A stretch of 64,000 bases of DNA, from assembly GCA_014607495.2 (NCBI GenBank), contig CP053154.1, positions 7,936,001 through 8,000,000 on the forward strand. Direction: 5' to 3'. Made by a program: the position numbers and the translations under genes. Origin of the DNA: Carposina sasakii (lineage: Eukaryota > Arthropoda > Insecta > Lepidoptera > Carposinidae). The notes beneath the pieces are model-generated. The model saw nothing but the letters and a program-made list of their open reading frames with translations. It was not told the DNA's origin and did no database searches. Below, in pieces: positions 44,201 to 56,200 of the stretch (the stretch's first letter is position 1; each line of letters opens with the position of its first letter).

Positions 44201-47200
44201 ATATCCTATGCCTACAATATGCGAATAGTCATATCCAAAGAGACTATATTAAATTACATTATCAAAAGTAAATAAAAACATAACCCTGCCTGTCTGTTCC
44301 AGAATAAGAGGCAAAGGCCAGTGCTGCATTTTTATTATATCTTGGAATCGAAATATAACCTATAGAAGCTAAGTTTCATCATACGCAAGGCATAATTTCT
44401 TTGTTAAGTTTATCCCGAAAGAAAGGCAAGGGGAACTAAGCCCATACAGCCATTGTCTTTAGTGATTTCTGAGTTTATGATGGATGATAATGATGATGAT
44501 GAATGGAAACGTCGAGAAAATCCTCAAGAATGGGTGTAAAATTGAAAAAAGGAATTGCAGAAACAACTTACATGAGCCCATGCAGAGATCGTATTCCGAC
44601 TAAAGTTTTACTTAGCTTACCCGCATATGAAACCATGCATACGCACTAGAATCTAGATTCACATCACAAGTAATAACTGATCTAACAATATAATAGACCT
44701 GAAAACATCACTTTACAACTTACAACCACTCCCTTCCAGCTTTTCCCGCCGAATCGTATAAAATATTGATGACATAGATTGCCATAAAAATATTTTTATC
44801 GCTAGTTGTCTGAAATAGTCAATTATTATTTTATTTATTGATGTTGAAAGGTATGATGATTTCAGGGATTTACAAAATCTTATAAAAAGTATTGTGAAAT
44901 TCATTTATTTCATGTGACATATTTAGACGACAGAGGCGCGTTTGGTTACAAGGTTGCACCCCGTTGCACCCATAAATTTTCGTCAAATTGGCCTTCAGGA
45001 CTATTGTTCTATAGGTAATATTTCGATTTATTGTGGATTGTTTTATTATGTACTTTACAGTTCATAAAAAATGTTTGTCAATTTCTTTTCATTTAGTTTC
45101 TGATCTATTGACTGTCCTGCCTAGACTACATAGATCTACGAAGAATAATCAAATTTCTTATAGTTTTTAGGTGCTACATATAATAGGTACCTACTCTTTA
45201 TTTATTTATACATTCAAAAGAATTCCTTTGTTTGAAAGTTTCAATGTACTAACACAAATAGCAATTAAAACTCTTTGTTTTAATCAATCTACAAAAACAC
45301 TATGTTTATACAAATAAATGTTTTATAGTTATAATTTTTTAATAAATACATTGAATAAACTAACGCGAAAGTTATTAAAATAGAAAACATGGTCAACATG
45401 TTATATGTTTGCAAACACGCCGTGTAAATAGGCTGGTTTAGCAAGAACCATAAAAATAGTCAATTTTCCATAGTCCTTTCTTAGCCTATCAATAACATTT
45501 AACTACTTTGAAGACAAAACGATAAATATATGTGTGCTAGTTATATCATAATAAATAATGGAAACATTTATAATTTTTTTTAAAGAAATAGACCAGTATA
45601 TGTTAGAGGCACTACCCAAATATATTGTATGTATTGATTTGTTCAAACAGGCGGTAGTGTGTCAAATCAAGTAAAAAAAATGTACTGGCGACGCCCGTGT
45701 GTTATATTACACGAACCATTTGGAGCCACTTTCTCCCCCTGATAACTTAAAACTTATTTAATATGAACACATGAAATTTGGTACAGTTATTAAAACCTCT
45801 TAGTTTAATAAGAATCGCCTAATTTTATAAATATATACATCTTCTATGCTGCTCTGGGAGTGAAAAAAAACGTATAATACTACAGCTGCTTCTCTTCCCA
45901 GGCATACTGCACAAGTCAGTAGAGGGACAAGAGGGTCTTGGTGTTTTGTAGGCGATGGGCTGACCACCTGTCACTACTAACCGAACTTGTACATTTCAAC
46001 TATACCCTCAAAATTGGTCAGAAGTGGCACCATGTGGTCCTATCGGCCCTTGGTGCTCTGCCTACCCCGTAAAGGATAAAGGCGTGATTATATGTATGTA
46101 TGTATATACATCTATTTACTACACTAGACTTTAAAGGGACCAAGGATCAAGTATTATTTTTATTTCGAATGATGACAAATTATAGGATATTGTTTCCATG
46201 CTACGTTTTCAGTATGTTTGAACAGTTTCTTGAGTGAAAATTTCAGGTAGAAAATATATATATATATTTAGGAGTTATCACTGTTTTCATAAACTCTGAA
46301 GAATTCTTCTTTTCATAATGGTATGGCATGGTACGGTAGGTACTTTACTTAAATTATGGCCTTTGCATTTTGTTTTTCTGCAGTACATCCAATGTCTGTA
46401 GCAATGTCTTCTCTCCGTGTTGCCGAAGTGTCGTTATAGTTGTATAAGAGGCAGTTTCCTGATACTATATGAATATAAAATATAATAATCTTCTGTAAAT
46501 GTATTCAATATTTTCTTTCACAACATAAGATCGCCATATCTTATCTTTAATCATCACTATCTCATGAAACCTATGTGAAAGATTTTAATATACTTGATCC
46601 TTAGACTTTTAAATAGAAATAACTTAATCTTACCATACTTTCAATCGGACTGGGCTTAGAGAACTGTGGCACACCAACACGGAATACTCTGGTTGAATTG
46701 AATTTAAATTTAGTTATGTTTTTATATTAATTATGCTTATTTAATCTTCCTGGAGTTGATTAGCTTCATTTTGTAGACATTTACATCTTGACAATTTGAT
46801 CTTCAATTTCCATCTTCAGGGCACATTTTAAAGTTAAGTTCATCTTCTTTTTTGTTTTTAATTCTATTGGTCTTCATAATTTATTTAGTTTGTCGTGTAT
46901 GATTGTTGGGATTTGATATCCTTTAATTATATCTTTAAATTTCTGATATTATTCAAAATCATCATTAAATGGGAGTATTTGTTTTGGCGATAGGTAATAA
47001 TGTTGATTGACTGCCGATTTTCTGGCTGAATAGGATTTGATCTCGTTTTCGATTCGTTTCGAAATTATATAATAAAAAAAGCTTCTTCACAACACTCTTC
47101 TTCACTTTTTTTGGCTTTTTAAAACAATAATGATGCTTTATATTATTCCTTCATGATTATAGATATGATGCTCTATATTTATAATTCTCGTTATATCCCG

Positions 47201-50200
47201 ATCCAGTGGGAGTTTCTGGAAATCCCGAGTGAACCTCACGAATACGTCACAAAAGGAATCCATGGTACAAATATCACGTTTGTAGCTTCAGTAGTTTCGT
47301 CTCGGCGTTGATAAGTCAGAAATGTTTCTTTATATAATAGATCACACATGTTGGGTACTTGGAGGATAGTTTAATTATCTGGGCAGCAAAAGTTTGTCTT
47401 CAATCTTCAAATTGAGAAGTGTAACGCAGAATCATCCAAATATTCACTCAATTATTATTCTTTCATCAGCTTTTAGTACAGTCCATAATTAACTTTGATT
47501 TATTGAAATAAATATTATTTTTGATAATGATTTAATTATTATCCAATTGGGAGGTTATTTTAACACTATTTAAGTCCATAAAGTTTATAACACTGATTGG
47601 AATCTTCACAAATGTTCCGTAGTCTTGAGCACTTGGTTAGTTGGTATGTTTGTTTGTTTGGATCCGTCTTGTGGCGTGGCCAGCCCAGCCGTCAGTCCGG
47701 AGCGATCGCGATCCACGAACGGTTTAATATTACGATACTCACCTTGCCATTGCTGCCGGTTTCTATTTTACGACGTTTTACTTCTGAAAAATTACGTTAT
47801 GGTTAGATAAAATGGGTAAGATTCTATTAAGAAATGGTTAGGTAGCGGTGCCGTGATATAGCCGCCCCGAAGCTTCATTTCACATGCCGGCACCATCGTA
47901 AATTGGGCGTGGTTTTGTGTACGCATGGGCGCTTTATTACGGCAAAGATAACAAATAGATATGAAAATGGTGTAGCTTTATACAATAAATAAAAATAACA
48001 ACAAATTATCTAAACATTATCTTCAACGAAGTTATATCTCAAACGGAGTTAGTTAAATAAATACAGCATAGTTCAAAGAAGGTATCTATCTTACAAGCCA
48101 AAATAATAAATGCATGCATACTAAAAAAATATTTTATTAGTAGCTGTTTCTTATTATTACCTCGATCAATTTCATCGACAACATGGCGGTGGTCATGAGG
48201 AGGCGACACCGATTCTAAATAGCGTTCCTCCTGAAAGGCAAACTGAATTATTTTCATAAAGTTTTTATTAGCCTAGAATGTTTTCCAATGGAGGGTACTA
48301 GGTAAAGGGGGGGGGGATTGGACACGTCTTTTTCGCTGGTCTAGTGTGAGTTGATGGTTCATTATAGTTTATGGACAAAAAGTCAAGCATAATATCTAAC
48401 ACTAGGTCAATTTCTGCATGCATATTCAAAATTTCTTGGCCGGAGGCAAGATTAACGTCAACACATTTCTAGAAACAAATGATCAAGTACTTGTAAATAA
48501 GCAATTTAGAAGCATTATTATTTCAAGAAAAATTAATGTAATAGTTACCCTGTGTGATCTCTCTCTTGGTGATCTGTCTTTAATTCTCAGTTCTTCTTTT
48601 GCTCTCTCTTTTGTAGATCTACAAAGAAAGTAAGCAATGCTATACAGTACATAGATAATACACCTATAATACCAATCACATTTAAAATGAGAGTTACATA
48701 CATTCTAGACTCCCGCTTAGATTCCTTATCTCGGTCTGGTTCTTCTCGACGCCGATCATTTCTTGACTCTTTTCTGTCGCTATCTAAAGGGAAACAATAA
48801 CAAAGTAATACAAATAACTCCCTCAGAATTAACAGAATGTAATTAAATATTACATATGATTGTGTTTCCAAAACTGCAGGATCACGAAGGAGACCTTACC
48901 ACTTTTAACATAGCGGGGAAAGATGTACAAGATCAGGAAAAGTTTCATGTATTTGCCATAGCTAAACCACAACCAAAACCGTTATATTATGCACATTTCG
49001 TATCGCGCTAAATTTTGCCAACGTCAAAACAAAAGTGAGACGTTGGAAAGTGTGAAACGTCGTCAAATGAAACCAAAACAAAACCAAAAACGTTCCGTTG
49101 TGTAGGAAGGTTATAAACGTTGTCATTTCGCGCGATTGCCCTCCAGTGAGACGTTGCCAGCTCGTCATCTAAGAGAACGCCCCTGGGTTCCACAATCCTT
49201 AGTCGACTCTTACAGCATGCACGAAAGGAGATGCAGCTGATGTATTCTAGTAAGTAAATATTATAGCATACGATGCTTACCTGAAGATTGCATTGCAGGG
49301 GAGCCAATGCCGGGATCTTTGGGCGTGACTACATCCTCTTTGGTAGGCGCAGCCGGAGTCGCGTTGCTAGCCGCCTTGTGTTTATCAGCCGCTTGCGGTT
49401 GGACCACCTGCCAAATTGTATGTCCCATTTTATAAACAGTATGATAAATGTATCGGTATTGAGGATAATACTAGACACAGTTGAAATAACAATGTTGAAA
49501 GTGTCAAAAACAAAAAGAATAATAGCTTAAAAACTAAGTTAGTGATGAACACAAATCTATATGTCGTGGCCATATCGTAGAATTGATCATTTCATGAAAT
49601 GGTCGAGCATTTCATGAAATGGTCGCATTTCATGAAAAGTTCAACTGTCTATTGGCCACATCATGATATGGTTTGGGCAGATCGATGATTAAAAATCGTT
49701 TCTCGATATGGGCAACTAAACGCCCGATCATTTCATGAAGTGGTCAAGATTATTGATCATATCGTAAAATAGTTACATGAATCACCGGTAGAGGCGCTGC
49801 GCGCGTTTTATTTATGTGTGAAGATGGCGGATTTTTCTTTTTAGGTTATAAAACAAATTAAAGAGAGTAGGGTGACTATGCAGAAGAAGTTCACGGATAG
49901 TGTGTTATATTGTATAATGTATATTAGACTTAATGGTGGTTTATAATAATATTGTTAAACAAAAACCTTAGATTACGATAGGTTAGGTTAGGTTAGGTTA
50001 GGTTAGGTTAGACTATGACAAATGACGCACGAGCCGAGCGAGCGGAGCGAGCGTGCCCAGGCAGCGTCCGGCGATGTGCCAGATGCGAATCGCTTTTGTA
50101 AAGTCTTTTATGTTTTTAAATATTATATTGTGAAAATATCACATAAATAATAGCAAAAAAAATCATACCATCATACCTTATGGTATACTTATATATGGTG

Positions 50201-53200
50201 TAAGCTCTTACCACATTCGGATTTTATGGACACCCTGTTAATACGATTTGGCCAAACGTGGATGACAAAATCGTGAAATGTAGACGATTTAACGATCTGG
50301 TCAAATTGAATTGGCCACTTCATGAAATGCGACCACTTCATGAAATGCTCGACCATTTCATGAAATGATCAATTTAACAATATGGCCACGACATATATAA
50401 GTAGTAGGGAATTGGGGATTTGGCTCAAGGTCATTCAACATAATCGAAGTTTTAGTTTTCAGTTTAAAGTGAATCACTCAACTATAGAGCGCGCATGAGA
50501 GGCGCCTAGCGGCTTTCTAAGCCCCTGAATCACGAGAAAGATACAGTGAAGACATAATTAAAAAACCATGGATGGCTGTATAATAATTAAAGCATACCTG
50601 ATGAAAGTCACTTTCTCTCATCATAGAAGGAACTTTATTTCTGAGTTGTCCACTATAACCTGTCGCTAGGACATACAGATCCTGACGTTGGGTTTTTTCT
50701 TCCTCTTTCACCTATAGAAAATATTACATAGCAACTTTAAAATAGTAATTACGTAAGAACAATCAAACAATCTTACAAAAATCCCCATCTCTTGAACTTT
50801 GACTGGTTATAATACCATTTGACCATACAAATAAAAGTAGATAGATACATACATACACACACGGCCGTGTTCCCGTGTTAGCCGGGAGACATGTTAATGA
50901 CCAGAGACAAGTTGCTAGCTTATCGCCTGAGACAGTGCCCGACTTTCTTAGTCTACTATTATGACATGGACTGAAGGAGATGCAGTTGATGTATTCTAAT
51001 GAAGTCCTGCATCAGCACAAGAAAATAAAAACTAATTTCCAATATAGACAATATAAAGAAGTGATAAGCTTGCCATTGTACATCTGTCTCTTCTTTTATC
51101 CTGTAATTTATATTTTTTGTGTGTGCAATAAAGAATAAGACACCATACCTTCTCAACTTTCCTCTCAATGATCTGTGCTAGTTTAGCGAGTACAGGGAAG
51201 TGAGGCAGAACGCGTATGAGTACTATCAACGCGTTTCGGATCTGCACATAGTCGCCAGAGTCGAGGCACACCACCATGGCCTTCGTTATCTTGTAATGCC
51301 ATTTGTGGCAGACATGTCTAGGGAATAAAGCATTTATTTCAGACATACATTGATGTATTGCCTTATAAACTAACTTTCTAATACTGGGTCTAAAATAACA
51401 CATCTGTCTACTATTGAGATAATTTGTAATTTTGGATACACGAATTATGCCTTCTAAAACATCGGGTTTCTGTGCTATCTCGCTCGCTTCGAACTAATAC
51501 GAGCGAATAGAGAACGTAACGCATGTTTTTGTGACTTTCACATTAACGCTTATTATAAACACACGACCGAATGAGTTGCTCACATATAAATTTGGTAAAA
51601 ATATAAACAATCACCTTAATAAAGTTAGTTAGTGCCTGCTTACAAAATAGCATTGCCAACTGTAGAATTTGTCACAAACAGAATACCTATAAATAAATTC
51701 TTCACATCATTATAATACCACCTTTCATCATAGCAGCCTACTGCTGGACGTAGGCCTTCCCAGGGTACGCCACAAGGCTATGGCTGGGGGGTTTTTTGCT
51801 CATAGTCACCATGCTAAGCAGGCCGGGTTGGTGATTGTAATGTTATTTTTGGACAATGCTGTTAAAACAGAAGGCAGTGCTGCCCACCTCTGGAAAATCC
51901 TTAATCCCCTACGATACCCACGGGCAATCATGATATATAAATAAATTATGAAAAAAAAAAAAATAACAATAAAAACAAAAACTTACCTATAATTCTCATA
52001 TCCCACATGGTCATTGGCCTCCGTGAACTGATTGGACACCCTGTACTTAGTGACAAAGCCGGGATAGTGTGCGCATTCCTTGTGGAAGGCGGCCTTGTCG
52101 GCGTGCCAGCGCATGGCCGTGCCCAGCACCTTGCAGAGAAACGTGCCGTAGCGCGCCGCCTCGCCCTCCGTGCACGACATCACCGAGTATGTTATGTCGC
52201 AGAATAACTGCGGGCAAAATTTACTTTGAATGAGGAATTTGGAAAAGAGTTTCTTATATCTAAAGCCATATTTGCAGTAAGACATGACCAAGTATGCTAT
52301 GTCGCAGAATAGCAGCAGGTAAAATTTACTGCTTTTAAATTAGGACTTGGGAGAAGAGTTTCTTATATCTAAAGCCATATTTGCAGTAAGACATCACTGA
52401 GTATTTTATGTCGCAGAATAACTGCGCCAGAAAATTACTTTGATTTAAGAATTTGGAGAAGAGTTTCTTATATTAAAGCCCCATTTGTAGCTAATGCGTA
52501 AATCTAGATTACGAAATAAATACCACGCACAGCGTTTATTTCTGTTTATGTCAATAAAGCAAGACAGATATGTGAGCTAATTTGTGATACCTTGAAATGA
52601 CCACTTTGAGGGAGGAAATTCTAAAGTCAACAGAGACGTATCAGGGGAGGCCGGAGCAACATCCCAATGCATTGGCTGCTAAGCTGACAACTCGAAGCTA
52701 CAAGAAAAGGCTGAAGCGAAAGGACATATTGGCAATATAGGCTACACTTGTGTACAATGAGCTTAAAGCTATAGCTGATTGCAGATTAAATTTAAAATGT
52801 GATACAATTAAATCAAGAATAACACATTTGCTACAAGTGAGTCTTAATACAGGGTGTGAGTGACAGCCAGGCAAATACTGAAATGGTGAACAAGTACCAT
52901 TGTTTTGAGTCATCGGTAGTTATAGACATAAGGAATTTATTATATTTTTTTTGTTGGACCAGGATTTTTGGTAGGTCCCATCCAAGATCACAACTCACCC
53001 GATCGTAGCACAACAACGTAGGAAAATTGGGCGTCTTTAAAGCGTGTACTGTATGTACGAATTCCGCACAATACAGTGCATCGGCTGCAGTGAACATGCA
53101 GCGAGGGAATAGACATAACTGCATCAGACGCGTGACCGTCTCGTTCTTGGCGGATTAGGCGGCGCGCGTGTATTAAAAAGCTAATATGTATAACAAAACC

Positions 53201-56200
53201 ACAACTCACCCGATCATAGCACAGTAGCGTTGAGAAATTAGGCGTTTTTAAAGCGTGCACCGTATGCACGAATTCCGCACAATACAGTGCATCAGCTGCA
53301 GTGAACACGCAGCGAGGGAACAAACACAGTTGCATCAGACGCGTGACCGTCTCGTTCTTGGCAGACTTGGCGGCGCGGGTCGGGAACCAGCCGGCGCATT
53401 CGCGTTGTAGACGCGATGAGACGCGCGATACGTGCTCTTCTTGACGACGACGCTCGTCCTGTGGTACCGAATACACACGTTATGTGTATGTCGAAGGTAG
53501 GTATATTGTCACAAAACACCTATATCACACACATCCTTCATCATTATCAGCCATGAGAAGTTCAACATAGGCCCCAAACGCATCCTTACTAATTATTATC
53601 TGTATTATCTGTGTAGTTACGAAATCAGGCATTGGTATAATTCAATGAAGCGGACTGTAATAAGATTGACTATTTTCATACACACATTAACTTAAAGTGC
53701 ATACCTGCAGTTTATCAATAAGCGTGTTAAACCGCTCGACTTCCTTCTTAGCCTTGGTGCCTTGTGAGGAGTCCTTGGCAACATTAGCTGCAGCTGTCTT
53801 CAGGCGGTCCACTTCTCTCTCGTAACTCTCCACTGGCACCCGTAGGTCATACATTGATAGAGACCTGGAGAAATTAAAAATAATTTATTATTATTGGGTA
53901 TACAGGGTGTAACAGAAATGGTATGTTAAGCGAGAAGCTAAGTAAATATCCCACTATGGAGAATCTATTTCCAAAATTTGAGACTCGAAATCGCATGTTT
54001 ATTTTTCAAAATTGTATGAACTCTCCTGACTAGTTTGGGAATACTTCATATATGGAAAAATAAACATGCGATTTCGAGTCTGAAATTTTGTGAGTGGGTT
54101 CCTTTTAGTGGGCTATTTACATAGCTTTTCGCTTAACATACTCCTTTTGTTACACCCTGTATATTCATCTAGATCAGGGGAGGCGAACATCAACGTGCCA
54201 TTTTTTCTAAAGAAATGTTTGATTAGGTCATAGACGTGCTTACTTCACACCTTTGTCTTACGTTTTGGTGATGATGAATCTCGTGATTAGTGACGTGCCC
54301 AAACTTTAGTGACGTGCCATTGGTTCGCAATCCCTGATCTAGGCAATATTTTAGAAATATTATGCAACCTTTAACCTAGCACTATTGATGTTTAATAAAG
54401 AATTTCACACTTCTCAAGTTGGATCTTTTAAGAATATTTCCAAACTCAATTGAGTTAACAACATGATCTGCTGTAAAAAAATAATTGGACGTAGTTATGC
54501 AAACGGGAACCAACCCACTAATGTATTAAATAAAATTTTAGGCTACATAAGCATTCAAAAATAAACTTTCTATCAACCTTGTAAACATCAAAATAATCTG
54601 TAAATTTTGTTAGAATTCGATGTTACTGTATATGTGGGTTGGTTCCCGTTTGCATAACTATGTCCAATTATTCCTCATTAACTCACCAGAAAGTAACATA
54701 AAATTCCGGCGAAATATCCTCCCAAACCCTGGCGGGCAACAAAGGTACGACGGCATGCAGTACTGGCTCCAAAACCTCCTTGGACGCAGCCGTATATCTG
54801 TCCACACTCTTCTCCATAGAGTCCGTTTTGGTATCCGAACTCTTTCGAAGGACCTCTGCTTTTGCGGCTATTTTCTGAGCGAGAACCGGCCGGTGAAGGA
54901 AGAAAGCTACGTCGGCGTCCACGTGATAATCGCGTAGTAATTCCTAGAATTACAAATAAGGTAAATAATACAATACAAGAAAGGGAATTCTATATGTATA
55001 CATAGATAGATAGATAGAATTACCTGTAAAGGCGGCAATCTGGCAGCATATTCGTCTTGGGCGAGTGACGAGGCGAGGAACGTGCCGAGTTGAACCAACG
55101 CGTCCTGGCACTGATCGGCCAGTCGGCCAACTACCTTCAGCTGAGAGCCGGGAGGTTCACCTGGCGTGGAATCCTCTTCTGTATCTAGAAAAGTAATGAG
55201 GGTATTATTACAAAACCCTGTGTAAAATTATGAGGTGGGACAAGCACGAACATATCGACAGTCCGTACCGCTATCGTCCAACTGTCATATCTCACAGATC
55301 TTGCTTGCTAGTTGATAGCGTTACGGCGCGAAAAAAGGTTGATGCTTACCCTACAGATATAAACTAATAAAACACTGTTTAAAATGACATTTGACAGCAA
55401 AATGTATGTCTGAAATTTTTTGTAATAACATAGTTAATGTTTTAAAACACTTAAAATGCCAATTCAATCGAAATAGAAAACCATCATGCTGAAAATTTAA
55501 CACTTTTAGGACAAAATATCAATAAAGTGACATATGTCATCAAATCACAGAGTAGATGATTGGGAAGCTAATCTTTCTGTGTGGACTTCCTATGGCAGAA
55601 ATTATGAACATAATAACAAGAATAAACAAACCTTTCCAAACACAGCAATGTCGTTGTTGGGCAGACAGTATACAGAGTGCTATGTCCAGGTTGTTGCCAA
55701 CGATGGCTTCTTTTAAACGCGCTGAGGATCGACGGGTGTTCCGCACTTGTGAGAAATATCCAGCCTGAAGACAAATATTATTTTATAAATGGTAATTGTA
55801 GCATCAGACTATCAGGATCGCCAGTAATAATTGAAAAGTACAATACATTAAAGTTAAAAAACAACACATATTCAGTCCCCACTTCTGAATAAACCATAAA
55901 AATAACACATACAGCTACTAAATTATTTCTCATGCATGATTTGTTGTATATCTGTAATTATATAAAAGCCAAGACATGGCAAATAAATGTAATGTTAAGA
56001 TGAAGTTACTTCTCCTTTGAGCAGTTCTCCCCCAGCCATCGCATCCAACTGCTCTGCGGTCATCTCTTCTGCAGCTTCTATTCCTGCCATTTTCTGTACT
56101 ATTTCTTTCAGTATCAACAGATCTTGACTAAAAATAAAAAAATAAATCATTTACTTACTTATAAAATTTTCAAATGCTAAAGTATTCATTGAGATTTGAG

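Larger units (their letters stand above)
41855..46633 (-). other. 4.8-kb THOC2 intron, mobile-element debris
   Basis: Contains a degraded family B MITE (42112-42180), RTE-type tails (42700-42915, 43015-43225), a LINE scrap (43290-43505), a coding scrap (44445-44535) and an inverted dispersed repeat (45838-46105). No additional exon with matching phase was recognised. Confidence 0.5.

Noticed and set aside
52988..53160. Second genuine copy of the CLFPRC exon
   Set aside because: Missing its 5' third and acceptor, with an in-frame stop just upstream; treated as a pseudo-exon.
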